The notes under the pieces were generated by a model. The model saw only the letters and a program-made list of their open reading frames with translations, was not told the origin of the DNA and searched no databases. 64,000 bases of DNA from Populus alba. Lineage: Eukaryota > Streptophyta > Magnoliopsida > Malpighiales > Salicaceae. The DNA lies in the NCBI RefSeq assembly GCF_005239225.2, contig NC_133296.1, forward strand, positions 3,596,001-3,660,000, written 5' to 3'. Positions 1 through 11,720 of this stretch are shown piece by piece. The position numbers and the translations under genes are program-made. Numbering within the stretch: position 1 is the stretch's first letter; each line of letters begins with the position of its first letter.

Positions 1-803
1 AACAACTACCTCGGAATATTGCCCCTTGTTTTATTTTTGTTTTGTTTCTTGCTTCTAACTCAAAAGGGAGCAACCAATTCTCTAACCCTTGACCACATGA
101 CCTAACTGCAGTCGCCCTTAATTTGCTCGTTGCTTGTAAAAAGCACTCTATCACCTCTGCACCAGAAGGGCTTTTGTTTTCTGGCAATTCGCATTAAAAC
201 TACTAACTCAAATCAAGAAGCAGCCTCGTCTGACGTTCTGGTTTCTGATGCTTAAGTTGCTCACAAAGTCCCTTGTTTGTCCAGCTATGCCTGCTAACCT
301 CATGTTGATATCAATTGCTAGCACTGAAGTTAATGGTCTCCATTTATTTTACAAGTTGAAAAATAGAGAACAAAATCGACAAATGAATCATCAGCCAGAC
401 GTAGTACTAGCTAGGCGATGTTCTCGAATAGCTGACAATTTTCCAGCAAGCCTGCACACACCAACGCTGAGGCAGTGATTAATTAGGCAAATGATGATTA
501 GAGAGCTTGTTGTAATCCTGATTAAACAGCTGATAGAACTATAATTACACAAAAAATATTAGCATGCTCCTACTTTTGGTGTTCACATCATATTCTTTTC
601 CAAGAGATCTTGGCAAGCCTTTCAAACACAATTAAGAAAAGAAAAGGTATGATCACACATAATAAGCATGAAGCTCATAAAATACACAAATGTTGTATGC
701 ATGCGTGCGTGCGTAGCAACCTGCCATCAAATATCAGACGACAGTAATGACAACTGCATGGAAGTATTAAACCTGACAAAGTGTGTGACTGAGTGTGTGT
801 GTG

Positions 804-834
<31 letters not shown>

Positions 835-2385
835 GTGAATTAAAAACCTGCCAAGTAAGACCAGATGCATAGCAATGACAACATTAAACGTTTGATCCTA
901 CGCATACAAACTATTAGAAAGGAAGCATGCGTAGATGATAAGGCTGAAACTTTCTAATTGCAGTGTTATTTTGATTTGCAGTTGCTCCCAACACATTCAG
1001 TAAAAAGCAGGGATTTGAAAAGGAAAAAAAATAAAGGATATTTCAGCAAATGAACAGAGAATAAACAGTGAGGGGTGTAGTACAGAAAACTCCTTGGTCC
1101 ATTTCAAGAAGATAACTAACACATTACACTACATACGAGGATAAACTCATGGAACTGTGAACTGAAAAAGACTGAAATCCTTCCTGACATGGCATGTCAA
1201 ATAACTACATAAAGCTGCTTACCTGTCATTTGTCCTCCAAATCTGCCTCTTACAGTACTCTGTAAATTCTAATCGAACTAAAAGATCAGAATGATTGCAT
1301 GGTGTGCATCAGAGATCTTGATTGCCACTCTACGACAAAAACAGAGCTAGCACAAAGACCCTAAGCCGAAAACTTGAACCATATTTCAGCTGCCAGAACT
1401 TTGTATCACAAAAAATTGAACTTCGTCAACTAAATAAATCCTTTAGAGCTTTAGAATGTCCAACAAGAGCATCTTAAACTATACTTGTAATTGAAAAGCA
1501 CGCACACAAGAGCACAACTTTTTTTCTTCTCCCATCTTTTCTTTTTTTCTTTTAACAGGCAAAGCTCATGAACGATGAAAACAGATAAACTGGCTCTCCT
1601 CGGCTGCAAATGTATGAATTGCAAAGCTATGGGACATTTAGGAAATAAAAAATTGTTTTACATCCATACAGATGCTTTACTAGATATAAGCTGTTGTTGT
1701 ATAACCTTTAATCGTCCAGCCAAATCTTTAAAGAAGCCCCAGAATAAGACGCAATATACCTTCCGATTTTCTCAATCATCTCAGGTTCACCATCTTGGCC
1801 AAAATTATGAAAGCAGATGGAAGGTATTATCATAATGGCATCGCAGAGCAGAGACTTTCTAAGAATGACTTGAATGAATTCTCTGAATTATGCTACTCAT
1901 GACATGCACTCCTTGTACTGAGAAAAGCATGTAAAATTGCATTGTTATGCAATCTTCTACTTCATATCACTTCTTTTTGAAAAATAATACAAGCTAGCAA
2001 AGGGAATAACAGATAACACACACTGTTAAGGGTCAAGAAGGCTTCCATCATATGTTGGCCACTCTAACACATCATTTTAGGATGGAATATGGACGTTCAA
2101 GATGTGGAAATCTAAAAGGAGAATGATTAATGGAATCTTAAATTATTATGTATCATAAATTACAAATAGTACAAAAATTAAGTTGCCTCCTAACAAATAA
2201 CACAGCAGAGTATTAAGGCAGCTTGCTAGTTTTGATAATAGAAAGGATTGCAGTAACATGATACAGGGCATTGATGCCCATATCAATCCCAAGTTCAAGT
2301 CTTAAGCATTACTATCATCATACAACACTGTGTATTAATCTCCATGTAATCAAGAGTAAAATAGAGTTGCTAACTCACTATGATT
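1..2385. other. Spacer downstream of RAF1; no gene recognised
   Basis: No convincing gene is visible. The proximal part is presumably the 3' UTR and downstream flank of the minus-strand RAF1 gene. The stretch is less AT-extreme than later spacers and may include transcribed sequence. The only other structure I can point to is a GT/GA microsatellite near 800 and an open minus-strand frame at 1708-1887 with coding-like composition (see findings). Confidence 0.5.
791..835. repeat. Compound (GT)n(GA)n microsatellite
   Basis: A run of GT dinucleotides passes directly into a run of GA dinucleotides with a few interruptions (GACAGAGACAGAGAG). It is likely length-polymorphic. Confidence 0.9.
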
Positions 2386-3744
2386 TCACTCCCAGTCCTC
2401 ATCGCTCAATTGATCATCGGTCTCGTACCTTGGTGGCCTAACCACCAACAACACAGTCCCTAAGCAATCCACCACATTCCTTTCCTTCAACGCCGAACCC
2501 CTTTCAACCTTGAAATCACCACCGGCGCCGTCAAGAGTAACCAAATAAAACCCGTCATCTGCTTTCACTTCCGTGCTCCCCCTATCAGCAACCACCAAAA
2601 TAGACTCCTCTTTATACCACCTATTTGCCTTCCATGGTAATACCCTTGCATCTGGAAAAGCCACCGCCACTCCCCCTCTAGCCAACCCAAGTACCGGTTC
2701 CCACCCTGGCAACACCACCCACCTTTCCCACGCTTTCTCTGCCACCACCACACCAAACTCACCCTGGCCCTTACACTCCCACGGTGCTTCCACAATTTTT
2801 CTTTCCCCGTCCTCTGATCTACAAACCGGTAAAACTACAACACTACTCGCCTCCGCAACCTCACCAATCTTCAACCTAACAACCGGAACCCGAACCCCAT
2901 CTGCTGTTTCTCCTTCTGCCCTCTCTTTCCCTTCTCCCTCTCCTTCTAACTCCTTCAAAATCGCACTTTTCGCTTTTTCAGACTCTGCAACCTCTAATGC
3001 CATCTGTAGAGCATTGGTCCGCGACTCTGACTGATTCTTATGCTCTCTAGACTGCCTGTAGTACATAAACGACAGGCAGTCTCCTGGGAGAACGTAATCA
3101 AAGCTCTCCCAGAACTTATCCCCGCGCCTACGAGGAAAATCCTTCATGGCGCGGGCCAAATCTTGAGCACCCTTAGCGTCCATCTTATTAAGGATGATAT
3201 AGCGGGCAGCTGCAGACCGCTGCGTGGCACTAAGGAGACGAATTTCATACAATAACTCCGCACCACCAAGGTCAAATGAAGCAACAATTTCTGGGTCAGT
3301 GTTAGACTGAACTAAAGAATCCCTCACTTGAGCTCCAACAACTAAACGGTTTTGCTCAACCCCAGAAATACCAGTGACTTCTTCTAATGATGGTGGAGTA
3401 AAACCTTCTTGGAATAAAGAGGGGATTAAAGGGGCATACTCGTACCAAAGGCCAAGACGATTAGCGAGGATTTCGAGACGAGAAGGGGCGTCAAGAGACT
3501 TGTACTGCGAAGGGATAGGAGAAGGTGGAGGTCTAAAGGGTTGGTAGAGTTGTTGATTTGAAGGAGGTGGAGAAGAGGGGATAAGAGTGGCTGAAACTGA
3601 TAGCGTTGTGGTGGGTTTAAACGGGGTTTTTGATAAATGAAGGATAAAGAGAGGTTGTTGGCTAAGGAAAGGAGAGGAAAAGATTTTGTTGTTAGAGTTT
3701 GAAAGAAAGAGAGGCTTATGGGTGTTTAGAGTTGGAGAAAACAT
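2386..3744 (-). CDS. RAF1: Rubisco accumulation factor 1, chloroplastic
   Basis: Single-exon gene for a 452-residue protein. RAF1 is a stromal chaperone that acts after chaperonin folding, holding Rubisco large-subunit dimers for assembly into the L8 core. Residues 1 to about 60 are Ser/Thr/Pro-rich and almost free of acidic residues, as expected for a chloroplast transit peptide. They are followed by a Pro-rich linker. The helical N-terminal domain runs from about residue 82 to 200 (LDAPSRLEILANRLGLWYEY near 84-103; EVTGISGVEQNRLVVGAQVR near 122-141). It is followed by FPRRRGDKFWESFDYVLPGD near 203-222, a charged Glu/Lys-rich linker, and the beta-rich C-terminal domain, which ends in an acidic tail (SDEDWE). 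Length and lack of introns fit the plant family. The start is the first ATG, and the frame upstream is CT-rich leader. No damage is seen. Confidence is high from family knowledge; no search was run. Confidence 0.93.
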   Translation of the reverse strand: MFSPTLNTHKPLFLSNSNNKIFSSPFLSQQPLFILHLSKTPFKPTTTLSVSATLIPSSPPPSNQQLYQPFRPPPSPIPSQYKSLDAPSRLEILANRLGLWYEYAPLIPSLFQEGFTPPSLEEVTGISGVEQNRLVVGAQVRDSLVQSNTDPEIVASFDLGGAELLYEIRLLSATQRSAAARYIILNKMDAKGAQDLARAMKDFPRRRGDKFWESFDYVLPGDCLSFMYYRQSREHKNQSESRTNALQMALEVAESEKAKSAILKELEGEGEGKERAEGETADGVRVPVVRLKIGEVAEASSVVVLPVCRSEDGERKIVEAPWECKGQGEFGVVVAEKAWERWVVLPGWEPVLGLARGGVAVAFPDARVLPWKANRWYKEESILVVADRGSTEVKADDGFYLVTLDGAGGDFKVERGSALKERNVVDCLGTVLLVVRPPRYETDDQLSDEDWE

Positions 3745-4164
3745 AGTGACTGAGTGACTGAGTGAGAGAAGCTATGGGTGTTTGAGGAAGATGGGGAAAG
3801 GGTGCCTTATCTTGAAGAGAGGGAGGGAGGGAGAAGGAAGAGTTTTGTTTTGTTGTGCTCTATGGGTTGGTTGGGCCTTGTAAGCGGGAAGCTAATTGGA
3901 TTGAAATTCGAAGTTGGTCTTGTTGAAATTTATTGGAGTAGGAATGGGCCTTATTGCAAATAGATAACTATTTATAAATGACTTTGAGCCCGATTATTTT
4001 ACATTTTAAAAATATTTTAAACAAATTAAAATTAATTTATTTTATATTTTTTGATATGATAATATCAAAAAAAATTTAAAAATAAAAAAATCATTTTAAC
4101 TGATAAAAAATTATATTTTCTAAATAAAAAATACTTTTAAAAATAACTGTTATCACAATACCAA

Positions 4165-4195
<31 letters not shown>

Positions 4196-5515
4196 AACAC
4201 ACACATATAAGATAAAAATGCATCAAGTTATAAGTTTATTTTGACCTAATTAAGTGAGTTAACTTACTGATAAATCAACCAAGATTTGTTTATATTGATA
4301 AAAAAATTTATTTTTTTATTTTTTCACTAAAAAAATATATTTTAAGAGTTTTAGTTGTTCACGAGTCAATCAACTTTACTAATGCAAATAGATGTTGTGC
4401 CTAAATGCAACGAAAAATAGTAAAATGATTGATGCAATTTTGCATACATATGGAAGACTACAGGATATAAGGGGATATGATTGTGGTATGTGTAAACTTT
4501 TTTTTTTTTTTTAATTTATAATCTTCCTAATAAATAGATCCAAGCAAGGTTTTATGAGTTAAATCAACCACAGCTAATCTTATTCCTGTTACCACGAGCA
4601 TTTGTATTTAGATTTAATTCATTTAGCTAATACTAGGTAATTTATTCATGCTTCCCTGTGAATCGGACAAATTTTTAAAATTTTTTGTTTTAAATTTGCA
4701 TGTATTGCTAATGTATTTGCAATTAAATCTTGATTATAAACTTAGATTTAATATATATAGTTATACACATATGCTAGAAGTATAATTGTTTTTTAAATAT
4801 CAAAATGATAACATTTTCGGTCAATCTAAACTAATCTATTAAACTTGTAATTTAAATTATGAACTCTACTAGACTTAATAAGATAATTTTGCACTTGAGG
4901 TATTGGCCCAGCGGTTGAAGGAACTTGTTCCCTTCCTCTGCATTCTGGATTCAAACCTCACCGTGCACGCCTGTCACCCCCGCGGTGCCTTACATGCTCA
5001 CTGGGTTTGCAGGATGTTCAGTGAGCCATAGGATTAGTCGTGGTACGCGCAAGCTGGCCCGGACACCCACGTAAAAAAAATGATTTTTTTAGACAATTTT
5101 TATTTAATTGTATTACCAAATAAAGATAGAATAAGATTAATTTAATGTCATGTCCATATTATTCCTCTCGCGAGTTTTAATATCATCATCTTAATTTTCC
5201 GGTGTTTTGTTTTTTTAGACTTTTTTTTATTAGCTAATTTGGATTCATAGGATTGGCAATTGTAACTTTTTTATTTTTTTTTATAGTGTCAAGTTGTGAG
5301 TTTTTTTTCTTCTTTAAATTACATTAATAGTTTTTTAGCAACGTTTTTTTACATTACAAAAAATTTAACAAGTTCCGTGCAACCACCTATATAATTTTCA
5401 ACTAAAAGACATGTTTTTGTAACAATCCTGTCAAGTTTTTCTGCATGAACAAGGTGTTTAATTTGTAAAAATAAAAATCAAATTTAAAAATTTAACATAT
5501 TTTTTTAAAAGGCTT
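3745..5515. other. AT-rich intergenic spacer with SINE and MITE-like debris
   Basis: Upstream of RAF1 (its promoter lies at the left end, reading leftwards) and of the dioxygenase gene. A GGGA-rich purine tract at 3815-3840 corresponds to a CT-rich leader of the RAF1 transcript. Around 3990-4165 there is an AT-rich segment like the MITE-type debris seen repeatedly in this window. A (TA)n run lies at 4169-4196, and a SINE is listed separately. No coding potential is recognised. Confidence 0.6.
4893..5080 (+). mobile_element. tRNA-derived SINE
   Basis: The head resembles a pol III promoter: an A-box-like GGCCCAGCGGTTGAAG, then a B-box-like GGATTCAAACC. The body contains GGATTAGTCG and GCAAGCTGGCCCGGACACCC and ends in an A-run. 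The same body motifs recur in SINE copies at 23.4, 27.4 and 50.6 kb of this window, which supports a dispersed family. I could not settle the target-site duplication. Confidence 0.75.
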
Positions 5516-5523
5516 TATAAATA
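5516..5523 (+). promoter_or_regulatory. Candidate TATA box of the dioxygenase gene
   Basis: TATAAATA lies about 320 bp before the chosen ATG at 5845. That leaves a long 5' leader that would include the GT microsatellite. Position only; no transcript data. Confidence 0.4.
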
Positions 5524-5699
5524 ACTATAATTCTAGCAAACGGACACCACAAAATCCAAAAAGAAGTAGCAAATTCATAATCAAATGAGGCGACTCCATG
5601 AAAAGACCGGTGAGGAGAAAACTAGCCAGTTCATGATCTTATTTGGCGGCCAAAAGCTTCTAGATACCCGTAGTAAGGACATCACTGAATGCAAATGGC

Positions 5700-5700
5700 A

Positions 5701-5739
<39 letters not shown>

Positions 5740-5740
5740 G
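5700..5740. repeat. (AT)n(GT)n microsatellite in the 5' leader
   Basis: About six AT units pass into about fourteen GT units, roughly 105 bp before the dioxygenase start codon. Being in the probable transcribed leader, length change here could affect expression; that is an inference. Confidence 0.9.
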
Positions 5741-5844
5741 TTGGTATCGCTATTAAATCCCACTGGGTTATCATAATCTTCTGTCGTTATCATAAACAGG
5801 TCTCTTCTCCTGCGAAATTAGCCGGCAACGATTACATTAGATAC

Positions 5845-7583
5845 ATGGAAAGCTCCGAAACGCAATTAGATTTGGTGCAAAACGGATCAGGCTATGACAT
5901 AGAAAAAGAAATCAAGGCCTTTGATGAATCAAAGGCTGGTGTTAAGGGTCTTGTAGATTCTGGGATAGTAAAAATACCACCCTTCTTTGTGGTTCCAGAA
6001 AATGTAGTCTCTTCTCAACCGACTCCAGCCCATCTTCAGATTCCTGTCATAGACCTCAAAGACATCCGTGATGATCCTGTTCGACACGAAAAGGTCATCG
6101 AGGAAATACGAAGTGCTTTAGAGATATGGGGGTTCTTCCAGGTCGTGAACCATGGTGTATCAGAGGATATTACGGAGGGAATGATTGAAGGAGTGAAGGG
6201 ATTTCACGAGGAAAAAAATGAAATCAAAAGGGAATATTATACGAGGGATGTGAAGAAGAAGGTGACTTACACTAGCAACACTCTTATTCATAAGACAAAA
6301 GCAGCAGATTGGAAGGATACCTTGTATTTTCGAATGGCTCCTGATTCTCCACGCCCTGAAGAACTTCCAGTTGTCTGCAGGTAATTTTAATTTTTTTTTT
6401 TTAATTTAAGGTGGAGTCAGTAATCAGTTACCCTGCTATGAAGTTTTAGAGTAACACTCTTACTCATAATTAGTGGTTAGTAGACTGCTTAAATACTTTT
6501 TGACACACGTGATTCATTGCAATTCAATGTTCTGCACCTTCCAAACAAATCAAAGGAGAGAAGACGGGCATTTCTTTTGCAGAAATCTCTTGGAAAAATC
6601 AAGTTCTTACTCCTTTCACCAAGAACTCCTGAAACATCATACTTGCATTTAAAGAAACGGCTGCATCATAAGCCACTCCAACTGAAGGGTTGAAAGGGAG
6701 AGCCTAAAAGATGCCAATTATCCCACCAAAAGAAAAAATTGATTACACTCCAAGTTAATTCGTAGTATATATCCTTTTGTAGGCTCTGTGATTGCTAAAA
6801 AATGCAAGATTTCTGATAAAAGTAGCATATAAGAGCATTTTGTTTTCTTACCACACAGTTAAACACACCAAATAGAAAGATATCTTGGGATGCATGATGT
6901 TGGGATACAGTTCTGAACTAGTTTCACATGTTGCAGGGAGACAACAATCAAGTATTCAGCATATATAAGGGGTTTAGGGGATACCCTTCTTAAATTAGTA
7001 TCGGAGGCTCTTGGACTCAATCCTAATTATCTGATTGAATTTGGGTGCGCTAGAGGGTTCAAGATTATGTGCCATTACTATCCACCGTGCCCTGAACCCA
7101 ACCGAACTCTGGGAAGCAAGCCGCATACTGATCCTGACTTCCTGACTATCCTTATGCAAGACCATATTGGTGGTCTCCAAGTTTTTTATCAGAATCAATG
7201 GATTAATGTCCCTCCAATTCCAGGAGCTTTTGTAATTAACGCTGGTGACCTTCTACAGGTTAGTACCTTGTTCTTGTGATTTCTTTCACATACATCTTTT
7301 CACCTTTGTCTGCAATTGACAAATAATTGTATCGAAACAGCTTATATCAAATGGAAAGTTCAAGAGCGTTGAGCACAGGGTGCTGGCTAATCACAATGGG
7401 CCAAGAATATCAGTGGCCAGCTTCTTTGCTATTTATGACAGGATTTGTGGTCCAATAAAAGAGTTGCTATCGGATGAAAATCCCCCGTTGTACAAGGAAG
7501 TCCCTCTCATGGAATACATTGCTCAATACATGTGGAAAGAACAAGATGGAGGAATGACCACACTTGATCGTTTCAGGCTGTGA
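5845..7583 (+). CDS. 2-oxoglutarate/Fe(II)-dependent dioxygenase, ACC-oxidase-homolog type (3 exons)
   Basis: Exons 5845-6380, 6937-7258 and 7341-7583 join in frame (GT..AG introns) to give 366 residues, the usual size of the plant '1-aminocyclopropane-1-carboxylate oxidase homolog' group of the DOXC superfamily. The N-terminal DIOX_N region includes IPVIDL (66-71) and WGFFQVVNHG (95-104). The C-terminal jelly-roll has HYYPPCPEP (225-233), the Fe ligands His242 and Asp244 (PHTDPDFL), the third ligand His298 (VEHRVLANH), and the 2-oxoglutarate-binding Arg308-x-Ser310. All catalytic residues are present. Members act in the cytosol on small secondary metabolites; the substrate cannot be read from sequence, and true ACC oxidase is unlikely given the N-terminal extension. 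The start ATG was chosen because it opens the family-typical N-terminus; the longer open frame upstream runs through the microsatellite. Two damaged copies follow downstream. Confidence 0.9.
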
Positions 7584-8030
7584 TTTTGGAAATTAGAGCA
7601 CGTTGAAGTCAACTTGTTCACTCCATCTCTGTCATTCCAAAATTTTACATCTCAGCAGCCTCTGCTCGGGGAATTCACAACATTTAAGTTTCTGGTGGTG
7701 TTTGATAAGCATTCAATGCGCATTTGTGTGTTGCAGTCAAGAATTTATGCTTGATTTTTGTTGTTTCAGTTAATTTCAGTGATGCACTTGAGAAACCGAA
7801 CCATTTAGCATATCAGATTACTCTGTGTTGTATGTTAGTGGCAGCTACGCACCTATCTACACGATCTTATTCTTGTCTTTTCAGCCAAACCATGAAGTAA
7901 TAAATTGATAAGACTATTATACTATTGCCAAGGACAGCTAAATAACTGAATTGACAAAGCAAATTCTATTTTCTTGAATATTTTCTAATCAATAAAAGGA
8001 AGAAATCAAGAAATTGAATGACCCAAGACA
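7584..8030. other. Dioxygenase 3' UTR and spacer
   Basis: Probable 3' untranslated region of the intact dioxygenase (AATAAA-like sequences near 7900) followed by a short spacer. No coding sequence is recognised. Confidence 0.5.
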
Positions 8031-8180
8031 ATCCGTTCAAGAACACTGAGCACACGGTGATGGCTGGTCACCTTAACCGGTCCAAGAATATACGTGACAA
8101 GCTTACTCAAAACAAAATCTTACCCTTCTTGAACAGGACTTGATGGTGGCTCCCTTGCATTCGGTAATTTCATGCTGTGA
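8031..8180 (+). pseudogene. Collapsed exon-3 remnant of the dioxygenase
   Basis: The first part (8034-8105) aligns with the start of exon 3 of the intact gene: TTCAAGAACACTGAGCAC matches TTCAAGAGCGTTGAGCAC, so the iron-ligand His codon is still readable, followed by CCAAGAATAT. The last part (about 8130-8180) aligns with the end of exon 3, from the GAACAAGATGG region through the stop codon (GAACAGGACTTGATGG ... CATGCTGTGA). About 100 bp between them is missing, with further indels. It therefore represents a third member of a tandem array, reduced to the ends of its last exon. It is not expected to be functional. Confidence 0.75.
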
Positions 8181-9514
8181 AATGGAAATCACTGAAGTTT
8201 CCTCTGGTACTCTATTTGATTATGAACTTGGAACTAGAACATATTAGTTGCATTTGCTACTTATTTGGTTATTCAAGAGTAGCACCAAATTTAGTCATTA
8301 CCCAAGTTTGCCTAAGCAGAAATCTGAGGGCATCGAAATCTGAGGGCATCTATATCTCCTTTTTCTTTCTGTTTGTTTTCAAGATTGCCAAAACTGTGTT
8401 CTTCTTGTTGGTATTTGAATCATCATTGTTTGCATATTGAGAGCCTGCTCCTGGTTTTTCTTTCAGAGGATTTGATCATTATTTTGCATGGTACAGCAGC
8501 TACAGCTATCTGCGCTTTTGTGAATGCTTGCTGAAAATGCCTCCTGTCTTCTAATTAAGTGATAGTATCTCATGTTTCTAAGATTGAAAATATCCTTCCC
8601 TGAGATCTCAGGTCCATCTTGGAACAATCTGACAGGCAGAAAGCAAGGATATGCTTTGATTCAGTATTCTAATTCATTTTATAATGCAATGCTTGCCTAT
8701 ATACATCACCAATCCCTCAACTTTTAATCATATCTCAGTAAGAAGTGACCTTAACCTACCTTTTCAGGAAATACTGGAGAGTGTTGGTCCCTTCCAGTCC
8801 CCATTATGCCCAAGTATGAACCTGATTTATTAAATCAATATTCAAGTGATCTGTTCACCATTTTTTATAACTTTTAAGATTTAATAAATGATGTTAGAAA
8901 CTGAAGCTGATAGCACAAACAGCCAGTTCAAGTTTTTAACAAGTTTCGTTCTATCACAAAACAGCCAAGAGATATGAACAGAGGGCATTTCTAGGGAGGA
9001 GGTTATGGAGACATGAATGTCAAGCTTACTTCAGCCATTCCATGGAATCCTCTCATGCCTTGAAATCATCTCTCAAGCCTTAAATTTCACCTTCTATCAT
9101 TTCATGATGAAGTTCTTCATTCACTGGACTTGCAGCATCCCAAAAATCCAGATTGGCTTTTCTGACACAAATTTTATAGTCTGCCTGCCTGCCAGCCAGG
9201 GTTTACCAATGGACTTCAGAGATTTTGATAGCAACTTTATGACAACATCCACATTTTTAAAGGAATTTTAAAGAGAGCAGATCATGAGAAGTATTATTGG
9301 GACAATTGACTTCCAACCTCAACAAGAGTTATATAACTATTTTCTATGGAGGCAAGCCGGCAGCATTCAGTAACAGCTCATAGTTTTAGGTCGGGAATCT
9401 AACTCAAACCTCTTGTCATCTAACTGGAAGATTGATTTATTGTTTATTGCTTTTTGTCTCCGTCCTTCCTCTCTCTTATTGTTCCTTTTGTTTGTTTGTG
9501 TTGACTTTTTTTCT
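8181..9514. other. Spacer between dioxygenase copies; no gene recognised
   Basis: Moderately AT-rich with no recognisable protein. Short open frames (for example 9017-9271) have no family features. The base composition differs from the extremely AT-rich spacers, so this may be old duplicated flank of the dioxygenase array. I cannot show that. Confidence 0.45.
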
Positions 9515-9522
9515 GTTAGAGG

Positions 9523-10302
9523 CAAGGGTGTCAATTCCGTTTCGTTTCGTTCGAAATGATCGAAACATTCAACACCAATTCAAAAAACAAAACAAAACAA
9601 AACAAGTTTCATCTCATTTTAAATCTCGATTCATTCCGGTTTATTCATCTAAATTTTGACTGGAACGTTCCAGTTTCATTCCACATGTTCCGTTCCACTC
9701 TTAAAAAGACATTGAATCAAATTGAACCTTGTTCAATTTAATTAATTGAACCACCTAAGTATAAAAAGCTATTTTTCATTTCTATTTTCAATAACAATGA
9801 TATTAATAATAATATTGAAAATTATTATTACTATTTTCATTAACAATGATATTAATTTTTTAAAATTAGATTTATCACTAATATATATAGTTTATATTAA
9901 TGTTGTTTTTTTCATGTTTATACTTTGTAGGAATTTGAGCAAAACAAGGAATGCTTTAGATTTCATTAGCCTTGATAACATTGACCTAACTTTATATTTA
10001 AAATATTTGTGTTAAAACATTTTACTTTCATAATATTTTGATATTTTATTTAAGTTGAATTACTTTAAGTTAAAGATCTATTTAATCTTGACTATTTAGA
10101 AATATTTTAAATTTTGAACTTATATTTATTTGGCATTGTGTTTGTATAGCATAATTTATAATTAATTTATCTTGAATTTGAATTATGTTTGTATATATGA
10201 ACAGTACAATCTCGAAACGGCACGCCGAAACATTCTGAAACTAAAATATTCCATTCCAATTGAAAAAACAAAATACTTATCGAAATGGAATTGACAACCT
10301 TG
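9523..10302. mobile_element. Non-autonomous hAT-type element (780 bp)
   Basis: Terminal inverted repeats start CAAGGGTGTCAATTCCGTTT on the left. On the right they read, when reversed, CAAGGTTGTCAATTCCATTT. The flanking 8-bp duplications are GTTAGAGG (9515-9522) and GTTAAAGG (10303-10310), 7 of 8 identical. An 8-bp duplication with CAAGG-type ends fits the hAT superfamily. The interior is AT-rich with no transposase. The element sits 26 bp (counted from its duplication) upstream of the start codon of the dead dioxygenase copy. Confidence 0.85.
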
Positions 10303-10336
10303 GTTAAAGGTCTCTTCTCCTTCGAAACATAACAAA

Positions 10337-11720
10337 ATGCAGTCAGACTTGGTTCAAAATGGATCTGTCTATGATATAGAAAAAGAATTACAGGCTTTTG
10401 ACGAGTCAAAATCCGGTGTCAAGGGACTTGTAGATGCTAGGATAATTAAAACTCCTCCCTTCTTTGTGGTACCAGAAAGGGAAGTCTCTTGCCAACCAAG
10501 TCCAGCCCATTTTCATATTCCTGCCATAGACCTGAAAGGCATTCATGAAGATGGTGTTCGACGTAGAGAAATTGTTGAGCAGATGTGCAATGCTTCAGAG
10601 ACATGGGGGTTCTTTCAGGTTGTGAATCATGGTATATCAAAAAATGTCATGGAGGGAATGGTTGAGGGAGTGAAGGGATTTCACGAGGAAAAGAATCAAG
10701 TGAACATGGAATATTATACAAGGGACACGAAGAAGAAGGTGACTTACACTAGCAATTCTCTCCTTTAGAAGGCAAAAGCAGCAAACTGGAGGGATATTTT
10801 CTCATGGCTCCCGATGCTCCAGATTCTGAAGAATATCCAGAAGTCTGCAGGTAATTATTTTCTCTTATTTCCCTAACTCATTTTAATCCACGGTTATGAC
10901 ATAGATCCTTTAATTAAAAACAGTAACTGTGTTAAATTCTGCCGGCTAAGTTTCTGAAGTTTTTAGGCAATAAATTTATAGTAACAAGTATTACTTGTCA
11001 TTGTGTTTTATGCAAATGCACCAGCTTCTGTAATAAATAGTAGGGCCAGCAAGAACACCTCCCCTGTATTGGAACAGAGCAAAAAAGTCCAAGGCTGAAG
11101 AAACGAAGCTGACCTAGCTGACTAGCTCTAGTGTGCGAATGCTTATGAAACTTCTGTTGATTTTGGTTGTGAAGCTGTTGAGTTTCACTTATTGCAGGGA
11201 GATAGAAATCAAATATTTAGCATATATAAAGAGGCTGGGAGGAACTCTTCTTGAATTACTATCAGAAGCTCTTGGACTTCTTGACTACCCTTTTGCAAGA
11301 CCATATTGGCGGCCTCCATGTATTTCACCAAGATCACTGGGTTGATGTCCCTCCAATTGCTGGAGCTTTTGTAGTTATCATCGGTAATTTACCACAGGTA
11401 AGAACCATACGGTGGCACTACTTTACAAATCCTGGAACATTTTATGACCTAGAACTTGATTTGTTTGCTTTGACAAGTTATGTTATTGAAACAGCAAGTT
11501 CCAGATTTCTGAGAACAGGGTGCTGGCTAATCACATCGGTCCAAAAACATCAGTTGCGAGCTTCTTCGCAATCTATGACTGGATTTGTGCCCCGTTAAAA
11601 GAGCTGATATCATATGAAAATCCTCTGTGCAAGGAGGTTCCGCTGAAAGACTACATTATTCAATACAGGTGGAAAGAACGAGATGGTGGCATCTCTACAC
11701 TTGATCGTTTCAGGTTGTGA
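10337..11720 (+). pseudogene. Dead tandem copy of the 2-oxoglutarate dioxygenase
   Basis: Exon 1 (10337-10850) matches the intact gene closely but reads into a TAG at 10766-10768, and soon after has a small deletion that shifts frame before a preserved donor (CTGCAG/GTAATT). Exon 2 (about 11198-11397) keeps both splice sites but has lost a block of about 40 codons between the EALGL and LLQDHIGG regions. That block contains the YPPCPEP segment and the His-x-Asp iron ligands. Exon 3 (about 11495-11720) is missing its first codons, and the third iron ligand is Asn (GAGAACAGG, ENR instead of EHR). The rest runs to the usual DRFRL stop. Several independent lesions at catalytic sites make this a pseudogene; a short product from exon 1 is possible but would have no active site. 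Confidence 0.9.

Noticed and set aside
4893..4990. tRNA genes at the SINE heads
   Set aside because: Only A- and B-box-like words are present; there is no cloverleaf or acceptor stem, and the downstream body identifies SINEs.
9556..10015. Open frames inside the 780-bp hAT element as a transposase
   Set aside because: Asn/Lys/Ile-rich translations of A/T sequence with no BED or hAT dimerisation motif.
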